Of a stretch of DNA of 64,000 nucleotides, positions 41,212 to 49,619 are shown piece after piece. The stretch covers positions 124,001 to 188,000 of the forward strand of contig CAYSQE010000001.1 in assembly GCA_964433155.1 (NCBI GenBank), read 5' to 3'. This DNA is from 2-01-FULL-40-13 sp964433155. Its GTDB lineage: Bacteria; Patescibacteriota; Microgenomatia; UBA1406; GWC2-37-13. Each line of letters begins with the position of its first letter. The stretch's first letter is position 1. The notes beneath the pieces were generated by a model. The model saw only the letters and a list, made by a program, of their open reading frames with translations. It was not told where the DNA came from and made no database searches. Both the position numbers and the translations under genes were made by a program.

Positions 41212-41233
41212 GTTTTTTATTATACAAAATTAA

Positions 41234-41770
41234 TTAAGATGCTCTAGGTTTCGACAAATAATTATTAGTATATGCAATTGCAGAATTAACAAAATAGAAA
41301 AGATCCTTGTAATCTGTTTGCATAAAATTGCACATTCTAAAACCAGTGATTAATGGAACTAACGACCACAGTATAACTTTCGTATCAAAAGGGCTATTAG
41401 AATGTTTAGGTAAATTTACCGTTATTACTTTTTTATATATTTCTTTTTCCGGGTCAAGCGCAGACATCATTATATTGACTGATGACTCAGATACTCTTAC
41501 ATTTTGTGCTGATAAATATACTATTGGAGTAAATTCACTTTGTAATATTTCCCTTGTAAAACGTTGTAACTTAGTGTCGTGAATTGAATTAAACTCTGCA
41601 AAATCTTTAGGAATGAATACTTTCTTAAGCGCTCTTATAATTACGAATCTAGAATCATTTTGTGGCCTATTCCCGGCTTTATTTAATATATCCAGACTAT
41701 CTGACCGCATCCTCCTTATTATCTCTTCATACATTGAAATTTCCCCATTTACACCTTGTTCTAAAGACAT
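41234..41770 (-). CDS. Unknown protein between a glycine T-box and glyS
   Basis: A 178-aa soluble protein that I do not recognise; no membrane helix or nucleotide-binding motif is obvious. It has a very strong Shine-Dalgarno (GGAGGTG) and a 7-nt T spacer to the ATG, so the start is certain. Its position as first gene under a glycine T-box, 22 bp before glyS, implies a role tied to glycine or tRNA-Gly supply. It may be a regulator, a partner of GlyRS or an unrelated passenger. Confidence 0.7.
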   Translation of the reverse strand: MSLEQGVNGEISMYEEIIRRMRSDSLDILNKAGNRPQNDSRFVIIRALKKVFIPKDFAEFNSIHDTKLQRFTREILQSEFTPIVYLSAQNVRVSESSVNIMMSALDPEKEIYKKVITVNLPKHSNSPFDTKVILWSLVPLITGFRMCNFMQTDYKDLFYFVNSAIAYTNNYLSKPRAS

Positions 41771-41932
41771 AAAAAAACACCTCCTCTCTAAAATTAAATA
41801 ATTTTAGGGACGGAAGTGTATTTCACTTTCGCGGTTCCACCCTACTTGGTAAGTTATGATATTCCATTGAACTTACCCACTTAATTTATTATGTAGCTCC
41901 AGCATGCCATTGCTATCATCGCTACAAAATTC
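41771..41932 (-). promoter_or_regulatory. Glycine T-box riboswitch with very short Stem I
   Basis: The minus strand holds a T-box leader. Stem I (41893-41925) is GTAGC/GCTAC, a GATGAT/GGA internal loop, and AGCA/TGCT closing a six-base loop with the specifier GGC (41906-41908). Stem III is GGTAAGTT/AACTTACC (41848-41877). The T-box AGGGTGGAACCGCG is at 41830-41843 and its antiterminator partner at 41806-41819. The alternative terminator pairs ACACTTCC (41812-41819) with GGAGGTGT (41777-41784) and ends in T residues. Uncharged tRNA-Gly(GCC) would favour expression of the 178-aa gene and glyS. Confidence 0.88.
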
Positions 41933-41938
41933 CAAAGT

Positions 41939-41967
41939 AGTATACAGTATCGCCCTTGTGAATTCAA
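41939..41967 (-). promoter_or_regulatory. Promoter of the T-box/glyS operon
   Basis: TTGAAT (41962-41967), a 17-bp spacer and TATACT (41939-41944) on the minus strand. The predicted start near 41932 leaves Stem I only about 7 nt from the 5' end of the RNA. So no longer, undetected Stem I lies upstream. Confidence 0.75.
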
Positions 41968-41976
41968 ACTTGAATT

Positions 41977-42384
41977 TTAGAAGTTAGCTTTAAAAATACT
42001 GCGCATGTTTTTAGAAAAGATTATATTGAAGTATTTAAAAACATCCTCCCTCCCAAGAAGCATAGGCACATCTTCTAAAAGACACCATCCCACTCTTGCT
42101 TTTATTGTTAAGTCATTAAACATCATTCTGATTTCTCTTATAACAATAGGTACCCCTTTTTTACCAATACCTTTAATATTGATAGTTTCAGAAGAACTCG
42201 GATTGTTTAGAAGCAACAATTCTCCTACAGAATAAGGAATAAGCGTTACATCAGCTCCAGAATCGACATAAAAAATCTCTGGGATCTGAATTTTTTTATT
42301 GATCAAAACTATCTTGGCTATCGGGCGATATATGGAACCAAAAATACCACTTTTCTCTTCACGAAAATCAAATTCTACTTCCAT
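41977..42384 (-). CDS. Retropepsin-like aspartic protease
   Basis: A 135-aa single-domain aspartyl protease fold. The catalytic motif V-D-S-G-A-D-V-T-L-I-P is at about 40-50, and the L-L-G-R-E-D-V-F strand near the C-terminus matches the retropepsin L-I/L-G-R motif. It would act as a homodimer. It overlaps the DUF5678 gene by 10 bp, a pairing that suggests joint function. No signal peptide, so a cytoplasmic target is likely. Confidence 0.8.
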   Translation of the reverse strand: MEVEFDFREEKSGIFGSIYRPIAKIVLINKKIQIPEIFYVDSGADVTLIPYSVGELLLLNNPSSSETINIKGIGKKGVPIVIREIRMMFNDLTIKARVGWCLLEDVPMLLGREDVFKYFNIIFSKNMRSIFKANF

Positions 42385-42605
42385 ATCATGATAAGAATCT
42401 CTTTTTTAGGAATTTTTGCAATCGTGGGTAACGATTTTGGATACTTCTTTTTGGCTTGTTCCCAAACTTTTTTAGCCGAACTACCGTGACTAATTACTTT
42501 TTTACCTAAAATGGCAACATATTGACCTTCAAATTGAGTCAACGGATTTGTAAGAAAAAAATCAAATTCACTTGAAATATTCTTATTTTTATTGGAAGTT
42601 TTCAT
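42375..42605 (-). CDS. DUF5678 protein
   Basis: A 76-aa protein with the DUF5678 pattern: F-E-G-Q-Y-V-A-I near residue 25, V-I-S-H-G-S-S-A-K-K-V-W, A-K-K-K-Y-P and a final P-K-K-E strand. Function unknown. It precedes a retropepsin-like gene with a 10-bp overlap. It might be the substrate or inhibitor of that protease. Confidence 0.75.
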   Translation of the reverse strand: MKTSNKNKNISSEFDFFLTNPLTQFEGQYVAILGKKVISHGSSAKKVWEQAKKKYPKSLPTIAKIPKKEILIMIWK

Positions 42606-42614
42606 ATTTATATT

Positions 42615-43157
42615 CTAATCTCCCTCTGTAAAGAATTCAATATAAGGCATTTTTTCATGAATAATTTCTTCTATTGTTGAGGTCAACTCATTGAGTGATT
42701 TATCCTCTTTGGAATAACCTAGTAACCTTAAAGTCTTATTTAAATAATTAGCTATCATAGCATTATCTAATTGATCTTTTCGCGATAATTCAACCAAAAA
42801 TATTTTTAGCAACTTATACACGGCCGTTTCAATTTGGCTATCAGGTAGTAAACGTTCAAGGACAAATATGTACTTATATAAAAGATTAATTTTAAACTTA
42901 TCTTTTTTAATTTGGCTAAAACCTGAAAGAAGCGTTGTCTCTTGGAGATAAAATCGATCGTCTTTTTTGTAGAGGACAGTATTGATCAAATTTGCAGTCT
43001 GGACATGAGGAAGCCTTCTACTTGTGATTTTTTTGATTCCTTTGGCAAAAACATTGAGTTTTCCCAATTCTTTCGTAAAAAGCGTCACTATTTTATCTTG
43101 ATTAGGCAACGACCTTTTCCTCAAAACAATCGCCTCGGTTTTTAGAGTTCTTTTCAT
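42615..43157 (-). CDS. recO: DNA repair protein RecO (short)
   Basis: A 180-aa RecO with the N-terminal OB fold: T-E-A-I-V-L-R-K-R, V-T-L-F-T-K-E-L-G-K-L and A-K-G-I-K-K. RecO loads RecA at gaps with RecR and binds SSB. It is about 60 residues shorter than usual and lacks the zinc-finger cysteines, so the C-terminal helical part is reduced. It overlaps the DUF4012 gene by 4 bp. Confidence 0.88.
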   Translation of the reverse strand: MKRTLKTEAIVLRKRSLPNQDKIVTLFTKELGKLNVFAKGIKKITSRRLPHVQTANLINTVLYKKDDRFYLQETTLLSGFSQIKKDKFKINLLYKYIFVLERLLPDSQIETAVYKLLKIFLVELSRKDQLDNAMIANYLNKTLRLLGYSKEDKSLNELTSTIEEIIHEKMPYIEFFTEGD

Positions 43158-45016
43158 TTCATCTTTATCTCTTTATCCATATCCAAAACTCCATCGTATA
43201 ATTTTTTACCGTCAATTTCAACGTTCAATTTGTCTTCATAAGTGCCAGGTTGCTTTTGGATAAGGAGTTTGTAGTCTTTTGAGCTAATATCACTGGGTAG
43301 ACTGTACTTGACGATCACCTGAGCTTTTCCTAAGGGTGTTACCTCCAAATATCCTTCAAATACCCTCTTTCCTAGATCATCGTAGGTTTGGACTTTTTTC
43401 TTTGATCCTTCAAAACTTATAAGCTTCGAACCTTTTGGCACATACAATCTTATCCAGTTTCTCAACGTTGCATTTATACACAAACCACCTCGTTCAAGAT
43501 TACAATCTGAGTGGGGATAAGGATTGCGAAACTCTAGGCTAACTTCTCTAGTAATCTTTCCATTATCATTCAATTTTGTCTTCGAACCTATAGCTTGTGA
43601 GGTAAACAAATTGGCCTTTGCACCTGCGAAATTGACATTATTGACATGTAAGTAGTCCCCATCATTCTCTTTTATTCTTCCTGCAAAATTAAGTTTTTCG
43701 ATAGATTTCTGAAGTTCCCCATCAGTAAAATAAAGTAAAATGTGCTTTTCTTGGAGATTCTCAAACATTTCTTGGATCAGAGTCCCCCAGTATTTTGATG
43801 GCGAAAAACCTATCGCTTTATAAAAAAGTTGATACATGAGATCTCCCAAAATACCCTTTCTGTCTTCCTTAATGAAACCTACCGGTCTATCAATTTCGTC
43901 AAGAAGCGTGTAGATCACTTGTGGACAATCACAGCGTTTATCGATCGTTGCCGAAAACTTGATTCCTCGAGCCTCGGTGTCACCAAAAATTGTCAACATA
44001 TCAACTAATACATTAGTATCAAGAATGATTACGCCATCATAATCTACCTTTTCGTTGCTTTTTTCATATAGGCTATTAAAAAGATCGATTGATGAAGGTA
44101 GGTCGGGCGAAAGGTTGCTGTCGCGAATAAAAAAACTGTTTACTCCTTTATGGTAAGTAAATATTTCGTTTGGCGCTTTAGGATGAGGTGAGATGCTGTT
44201 GTCTAATGTATATATATCTTTTGATCTCTGGATCGTCATCTTTCCATTCCTTATTTTAAAAACCGCATATGCAGTAAGAAATCCTCCTGTCGCTCTTAAT
44301 TCTTTATCATTTTGAAAAAGTACTAGATAAGTTTTTTCTTTATCGCTGCCAAATATTTCGGGTAATTTTTTCAGCAAAGGTTTTGCGTCAACAAATAATG
44401 AAGCCAGTCCAGCAAACTGTTCTTTTATATTCGCTATCTCTTGACGGATTTTTCTTGAACCAATTTTTTCTGGGTAGCGCTTAGGATCAATTTTCTCAAT
44501 CCTGACTTCGGCTTGTCTTATATCTTCTGAAATTGGATCCACTTTATTAAGTACCTTATCAAGAGTCAATATCGCGGTTTGAAGCCTATCCTCGGCAGAC
44601 TTTTCTACAAAAGAACTTTGTCCTTTTTTAAATCCAATAAGATCTGCATATGGCATTATTGCTTTTATAGACTCTTTACCGGCTTTTAAAAGATAATCAC
44701 CTGCTTCTACTGCGTTTTTGAAGTCAGAAACATATGGGATAAAAGATGCCCAGTAAGTAGATTGAGCAACTTTTTCAAAATCAGAATATTTGACTGTGAG
44801 ATCCTGAAGCTTATTGTTTACCAAATCAATGTCATTTTGGGAGAAGGCCTGTTTTAATTCCTTTGCCGAGGTGATTAGAACTTTCCCTTTTGAAGATATG
44901 TTTTTGAATGTGATGAATCCGTAAAGAACAAATCCAGCAAATATGAGCAATAATATTGTAAGAAAAATAAAAAAGCGTTTTTTCCTATTTCTTGCTGCAA
45001 AGTTAAACTGTTTCAT
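43154..45016 (-). CDS. DUF4012 envelope protein
   Basis: A 620-aa protein with one N-terminal membrane helix (about 14-35) and a large outer domain. The hallmark F-Q-N-D-K-E-L-R-A-T-G-G-F segment (about 225-240) identifies DUF4012, common in Patescibacteria and Actinobacteria and often linked to exopolysaccharide genes. The function is unknown. Placed between recO and the sugar genes. Its ATG follows the glycosyltransferase stop by about 45 bp. Confidence 0.82.
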   Translation of the reverse strand: MKQFNFAARNRKKRFFIFLTILLLIFAGFVLYGFITFKNISSKGKVLITSAKELKQAFSQNDIDLVNNKLQDLTVKYSDFEKVAQSTYWASFIPYVSDFKNAVEAGDYLLKAGKESIKAIMPYADLIGFKKGQSSFVEKSAEDRLQTAILTLDKVLNKVDPISEDIRQAEVRIEKIDPKRYPEKIGSRKIRQEIANIKEQFAGLASLFVDAKPLLKKLPEIFGSDKEKTYLVLFQNDKELRATGGFLTAYAVFKIRNGKMTIQRSKDIYTLDNSISPHPKAPNEIFTYHKGVNSFFIRDSNLSPDLPSSIDLFNSLYEKSNEKVDYDGVIILDTNVLVDMLTIFGDTEARGIKFSATIDKRCDCPQVIYTLLDEIDRPVGFIKEDRKGILGDLMYQLFYKAIGFSPSKYWGTLIQEMFENLQEKHILLYFTDGELQKSIEKLNFAGRIKENDGDYLHVNNVNFAGAKANLFTSQAIGSKTKLNDNGKITREVSLEFRNPYPHSDCNLERGGLCINATLRNWIRLYVPKGSKLISFEGSKKKVQTYDDLGKRVFEGYLEVTPLGKAQVIVKYSLPSDISSKDYKLLIQKQPGTYEDKLNVEIDGKKLYDGVLDMDKEIKMK

Positions 45017-45060
45017 AATATGCTAAATCCATCTATAGAAAGCAAAGTATACTAAAATCG

Positions 45061-46689
45061 TCAAAGTTTTTCATTCGTTTTTTCGATCTGGTTTTCAATT
45101 TTTTTTAACGTTAACCACAAATTTGCATCTTTTGGAAAAATTATTAATGCTTTTTTGGTGAATGCTTCTGCTTCTTTGATATCGTCATAATGCAAAAGAA
45201 AGTTTGCATAATTTTCATATGCCTGCTCATTGTTACTATCTTTTATGGCTAGGTTTAAATATTCTTTTGCCTGTTTATAATTTTTTTCGTGGGTATAAAT
45301 GATGGCCAAATTGTTTAAATTTGCATAGTAGCGGTAAGACTTCATCGATGATAAGATATATGGTTTAGCCTCCCTATAATGTCCCAAGGAAATTAAAGCA
45401 GCTCCAAGACTATTATCAAGGACAAAATTTTTTTTTGTATATTTTATATCATGGCTGTAAAGAGTTAGATCATTTTTCCAGTCAAAATTTCTCAACCAAG
45501 TTCTAATAAAAAGTAACAGAATTATTGTTGTCAAAATTAAATATGATGGTAAACGATGTTTTTTAAAAAAATTTAATAGGTAATCTACATCAGAAACCAG
45601 AAGGGCAATCAAGGCAAGAATTCCAGTCATTGGAAAATAAAACCATCGATCCGCAACCGTTGCATCCAAGGGCAGTATCTGCAAATGCAAGCTCAATCCT
45701 GCTAAAATCCAGATTAAAAAAAATGTGTAAATTTTAGCATTATCTTTTTTTTTCAGACTAACAGATTTAATTCCTATGATCAAAATGGTAAAAAAGAAAA
45801 CCAAAAAAATCAGCGGTAGAAAAAAATCATTCAGATTAAATGAGGTAATGATCCAAAAATGGTGAGAACTGATCTGAAGAGGAAAAAAAAATCTTTGCAG
45901 ATAATAAAATAGTATTGCTGGGATATTCATTAATCTTCCCAAAAGAGCGGCTTGGTAAACCGGCCCGACCGACCCTTGAGCCAGATGCATTTTTGCGATA
46001 GGATAGCGAAAGAATAGATAAATCAATAATGCAACAACTGTTATCAATAAAACCTTTCTAGCTTGTTTTTGCTTAAAAAGGTAACTATAAGCATTTGACG
46101 CTATGAGAAATAAGATTCCTGATTCTTTTGAAAATAACGACAGAAGAGAAAAAATAAAAAAAGCTATATAGTTGATTTTTCTCTTCAGTAGTAATAATAA
46201 AGCCAGCATACCAAAAAAGAAAAATAACTCTTCCTGAAGATTGGCAATATAGACAACCGCTTCGTTGTTGAGAGGATGGACTAGAAATATGGTAGATATG
46301 AGGAATGAGGCAAATCTTTTGAAAAAATTATTTAAAAGGTAATAAATTAACAAAGCATTTGCTATGTGTAAAATAATCTGCAGCAGGTGAAAAAATAAAG
46401 CATCGGATCCAAATATTTGATTAATAAAAGAAAATACAGAAAGCATTATTGGTCGATAGTACAACCCCTTCAGCCGATTTCCTCCACTTTGATATGTGCT
46501 TCCGAGGAAAAAGGTTGGGATATTTTTGACAGAGGTGATTTTCGAATTGTTAACAATTTGTTGAAAATCATCACCAACAAACCCATTTGTCAACGAATTA
46601 AGATATAGTGTGAAACCAATAAAAACGAGAAGAAGAACGTGTAATTTCTTATTCATGGAATAATAAAAATTATACAGCACCCTGCCCAC
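45061..46689 (-). CDS. Multi-pass membrane protein with TPR tail (O-glycosyltransferase-like)
   Basis: A 542-aa protein with about ten membrane helices, resembling TMTC/PMT-type proteins that use lipid-linked sugars: an early G-D-D-F loop with two acidic residues, a L-Y-Y-R-P-I motif and a H-P-L-N-N-E-A-V segment. The last 120 residues are TPR repeats. It probably attaches sugars to surface proteins. An ATG at 46656 (residue 12) avoids the 20-bp overlap with the upstream gene and may be the true start. Confidence 0.7.
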   Translation of the reverse strand: MGRVLYNFYYSMNKKLHVLLLVFIGFTLYLNSLTNGFVGDDFQQIVNNSKITSVKNIPTFFLGSTYQSGGNRLKGLYYRPIMLSVFSFINQIFGSDALFFHLLQIILHIANALLIYYLLNNFFKRFASFLISTIFLVHPLNNEAVVYIANLQEELFFFFGMLALLLLLKRKINYIAFFIFSLLSLFSKESGILFLIASNAYSYLFKQKQARKVLLITVVALLIYLFFRYPIAKMHLAQGSVGPVYQAALLGRLMNIPAILFYYLQRFFFPLQISSHHFWIITSFNLNDFFLPLIFLVFFFTILIIGIKSVSLKKKDNAKIYTFFLIWILAGLSLHLQILPLDATVADRWFYFPMTGILALIALLVSDVDYLLNFFKKHRLPSYLILTTIILLLFIRTWLRNFDWKNDLTLYSHDIKYTKKNFVLDNSLGAALISLGHYREAKPYILSSMKSYRYYANLNNLAIIYTHEKNYKQAKEYLNLAIKDSNNEQAYENYANFLLHYDDIKEAEAFTKKALIIFPKDANLWLTLKKIENQIEKTNEKL

Positions 46690-47341
46690 TCATCATGACT
46701 ATGGGAGTCTTAAGGATTACCTTTAAATCCAACCAGAAAGACATGGAGTCTACGTAGGAAGCGTCGATTGAAATTCGTTTGTCAAAGTTAACCTCTGACC
46801 TTCCAGACACTTGCCATAGACCCGTGATTCCCGGCTTCACAGACAATACTTTTGATACAAGTTTTTGTGTTTGGGGGAATTTTTTTTGTTGATTCTCCAG
46901 CTCATCTGGGTAATATGCACGCGGACCAACCAAACTCATTTCTCCATGAATTACGTTTACCAATTGTGGAATTTCATCGATCGAATGCCTACGTGTAAAT
47001 TTACCGACTTTTGTTATGCGGGGATCCTTTCTCAACTTATAACTTCCGATTTTATATTCTTGATAAAGTTTTTGAAATCTTGGATCGGTACGTAAAAGGT
47101 GGTGTGCGTTTACAATCATCGACCTAAATTTAAACATTTTGAATTTTCTTCCGTGCTCGCCCACCCTTTCTGGCACATCAGCAAGAATTGGACCTTCAGA
47201 ATCTACTTTAATTGCTATCGCAGCTAAGACGTAAACGGGAGAAAAAACGATTATAAGAATCAGCGCCCCAACGATATCTACGATTCTTTTTAGGTACTTT
47301 CTATAGTATTTACCTCTAAAGATAGAAAAAGCACTGGCCAT
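46670..47341 (-). CDS. Polyprenyl-phosphate sugar transferase (UndP sugar-1-P transferase)
   Basis: A 223-aa monotopic phosphoglycosyl transferase (WcaJ/WbaP C-terminal type). One helix lies at about 18-40, then F-K-M-F-K-F-R-S-M, K-V-G-K-F-T-R-R-H-S-I-D-E-I-P-Q-L and P-G-I-T-G-L-W-Q-V-S-G-R. It starts glycan assembly by moving sugar-1-phosphate onto undecaprenyl phosphate. The extra N-terminal helices of full WbaP are absent, as in the minimal form. Confidence 0.9.
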   Translation of the reverse strand: MASAFSIFRGKYYRKYLKRIVDIVGALILIIVFSPVYVLAAIAIKVDSEGPILADVPERVGEHGRKFKMFKFRSMIVNAHHLLRTDPRFQKLYQEYKIGSYKLRKDPRITKVGKFTRRHSIDEIPQLVNVIHGEMSLVGPRAYYPDELENQQKKFPQTQKLVSKVLSVKPGITGLWQVSGRSEVNFDKRISIDASYVDSMSFWLDLKVILKTPIVMMSGQGAV

Positions 47342-47364
47342 GAAGGATATTCTAGCAAATTTTT

Positions 47365-48450
47365 TTACGTAAGTTTTTCGTGTTCTGTACCTTCGAAGTT
47401 TTCAACCAAGGTTTTAATTTTAGAAACTGACGATTTTTTGGCCAAAAGCAACACATCGTCGGTGTTAACTACTACCAACTCGTCTAAATCAATCCCGACG
47501 ATCAACTTTTTATCTTGATAGTTATAGATAAGACTGTCTCTTACGTGTTCTACAAACACTTTGCCTCTTATAACATTTTCGTATGGGTGACTCTCAAGGG
47601 CTTCTTTGAGAGCTTCCCAAGCTCCAAGATCAGTCCATCCTATATCTTCAACGACTACGAAGGCATCTTCTTTTGCAAAGTTTTCTAAAATGGCATTGTC
47701 GAAGTTTATACTTTCAACTTTGCCGTACTGTTTCATCAATTCTTTTTCAAAAGCAGGCTTATTGAGGTGGGTTAGGATTTTTTCCGTATTGTGATATATA
47801 TTTGGGGCAAACCGCCGAAATGACTTATAAATAAATTCTGCAGTGGTGACAAAGTAGCCAAGGTTCCACGCATATGCTTCGGAATGGAAAAACTGTTTTG
47901 CGGTTTCTTGATCTGGTCTATACTTTAAACCTTTAAACTCATAAAAATTCACTTTTCCTTTGCTATGAAGTTTTCCCCCAAAGTGAATGTAGCCCAGATT
48001 GGTGCTGGGATAGCGAGGTTTATGTCCGATGAAAACTATCTTGTTTGGGTTTTTTCTAATAAATTCTCCCGCTGCTTTTAATATCTTTTTGAAAAGAGCT
48101 ACTCTTTTTACTAGATGATCGCTCCAAAGTATTGCTACTGGTTCATGTGGCTGAAGTTTTTCAAACATGCCCATGACAAGAGCAATTGCAGGTCCCACGT
48201 CTTTTTTTACTGGCTCAAAAATCAAATTTTTTTCTGGGATCTTAGGAAGTTGTTCTCTAATTGCACCTTTATATGCAATATTTGTCGAAATATAAATATC
48301 CTCGAGTCTAAAATCTGGAAAAAGACGCTCAACAGCAAGCTGTAATGTTGATTTATCTCCAACAATTTTTTCAAACTGCTTTGGGGATTTTTTTCGGGAC
48401 AATGGCCAAAGCCTTGTGCCAGTACCACCCGCGAATATTATAGCCTTCAT
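47365..48450 (-). CDS. manC: Mannose-1-phosphate guanylyltransferase
   Basis: A 361-aa nucleotidyltransferase. F-A-G-G-T-G-T-R-L-W-P-L-S-R at the start, the K-S-P-K-Q-F lysine, and the W-S-D-H and late G-W-T-D-L-G motifs match ManC-type enzymes that make GDP-mannose. The phosphomannose isomerase domain found in many ManC proteins is absent, so isomerase must be separate. Genes around it supply and use GDP-mannose. It directly follows the glycosyltransferase gene (1-bp gap). Confidence 0.9.
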   Translation of the reverse strand: MKAIIFAGGTGTRLWPLSRKKSPKQFEKIVGDKSTLQLAVERLFPDFRLEDIYISTNIAYKGAIREQLPKIPEKNLIFEPVKKDVGPAIALVMGMFEKLQPHEPVAILWSDHLVKRVALFKKILKAAGEFIRKNPNKIVFIGHKPRYPSTNLGYIHFGGKLHSKGKVNFYEFKGLKYRPDQETAKQFFHSEAYAWNLGYFVTTAEFIYKSFRRFAPNIYHNTEKILTHLNKPAFEKELMKQYGKVESINFDNAILENFAKEDAFVVVEDIGWTDLGAWEALKEALESHPYENVIRGKVFVEHVRDSLIYNYQDKKLIVGIDLDELVVVNTDDVLLLAKKSSVSKIKTLVENFEGTEHEKLT

Positions 48451-48451
48451 A

Positions 48452-49597
48452 TTAAGTTTTGATCTTTGATTTTATTAACTCCTCAAAATCTTGAACAAAC
48501 TTCTCCTTCGAAAATTTTTCAACATTCACTTGTCCAAACCTAACGATACTACGCTTTAACGCATATTTTATCATATTAAATCTCTTTAAAGCTTCACGCA
48601 GGCTTTGTTCCGTTTGTGAATCAAAAAATAATCCCGTTTTTCCTTCAATTATCGTCTCTGTCGCTCCTCCCTTTTTGTAGGCAATTATTGGGCAACCAAA
48701 GAATTGTGCTTCTAAAGAGACATAACCAAAATCCTCCTCCTCTGGCATAATCAACGCTTCTGCATTAGTATATAAATATCCGAGCTCTTCGTCGGTCAAT
48801 TTGGAAAAGAATGAAACATTCTCACGAGCTAATTCTTTTAATCTCTGCAACTCACTTCCTTCACCGACCACAACGACATTTTGCTTTAATTTATTAACAT
48901 ATTGAAGCACAAGCTCTACTTTTTTGTAGGGTTCTAAACGCGAAACAACTAGATAGAATGGTTTTTCTCTCGATATTTTTAATTTTTGATTTGTAGTTTT
49001 GATCTTTAATATTTGATCTTTGATATATAACCAATACATTTGGTCAAAGGGTGGATATATTACTCTAGAATCTCTTTTGTAATACTTTTTGCAGCGATCA
49101 GCAACAGTTTTTGAAATTGAAATAATATTATCTGGACGCCAAGCAGCAACAAAATCCCACTCACGTAACTTTGTTAAATAGCTCGACAGAAGAAATTTAA
49201 TTGGCTTATTCAAGTACAAATCTGGACTAACCCAAAGATACCTCGTCGGAGTCAAAAGATAACAAATATGTTTAGTTTCTGGACGTGTAATAATCGCTTT
49301 TGCGAAAGATGAAGTCACCGATATCACAAGATCGTAACCTCGAAAATCGAACGCTTCAAAAGCGTAAGGATATAAAGTAAATGAAAGTATTCTACTCTTT
49401 TTAATAAAATCCGGAAATTTTTGAATGAATGAAGTTTTAATCTTTAGATCTTTAACCCAAGGGGCTTTATCTCGATCATAATAAGACGTAAAAAATTCAG
49501 CTTGCGGAAACATTTCATGCAATATTAAAAGAATTCTCTCCACTCCTCCCCACTTATCAATCCAGTCGTAAACAATCGCAATTCTTTTATTAGTCAT
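48452..49597 (-). CDS. GT4-family glycosyltransferase
   Basis: About 381 aa with a GT-B fold. N-terminal: I-A-I-V-Y-D-W-I-D-K-W-G-G-V-E-R. C-terminal: V-V-S-R-L-E-P-Y-K-K and a P-E-E-E-D-F-G-Y-V-S-L-E-A donor site. Likely a mannosyltransferase, as the neighbour is manC. The ATG at 49597 is preferred because a TATAAT lies 6 bases upstream; an ATG at 49603 is the alternative. A 15-residue stretch at about 190-205, D-Q-I-L-K-I-K-T-T-N, is encoded by a 14-bp repeat and looks inserted between conserved strands. Confidence 0.87.
   Translation of the reverse strand: MTNKRIAIVYDWIDKWGGVERILLILHEMFPQAEFFTSYYDRDKAPWVKDLKIKTSFIQKFPDFIKKSRILSFTLYPYAFEAFDFRGYDLVISVTSSFAKAIITRPETKHICYLLTPTRYLWVSPDLYLNKPIKFLLSSYLTKLREWDFVAAWRPDNIISISKTVADRCKKYYKRDSRVIYPPFDQMYWLYIKDQILKIKTTNQKLKISREKPFYLVVSRLEPYKKVELVLQYVNKLKQNVVVVGEGSELQRLKELARENVSFFSKLTDEELGYLYTNAEALIMPEEEDFGYVSLEAQFFGCPIIAYKKGGATETIIEGKTGLFFDSQTEQSLREALKRFNMIKYALKRSIVRFGQVNVEKFSKEKFVQDFEELIKSKIKT
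48985..49025. repeat. 14-bp repeats inside the glycosyltransferase gene
   Basis: On the plus strand TTTGATCTTTAATA and TTTGATCTTTGATA stand side by side, after a degenerate third copy. The same 13-base core TTTGATCTTTGAT recurs at 48458, at the very 3' end of this gene. The repeats are translated as lysine/glutamine/threonine-rich residues. Confidence 0.7.
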
Positions 49598-49603
49598 CTC
49601 CAT

Positions 49604-49613
49604 ATTATAGAAT
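49604..49613. promoter_or_regulatory. Bidirectional promoter with overlapping -10 boxes
   Basis: Plus strand TAGAAT (49608-49613) and minus strand TATAAT (49604-49609) overlap by two bases. Each is followed by 6 bases and then an ATG (49620 plus, 49597 minus). One short sequence could thus drive both divergent genes as leaderless messages. Confidence 0.6.
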
Positions 49614-49619
49614 AAGCAG

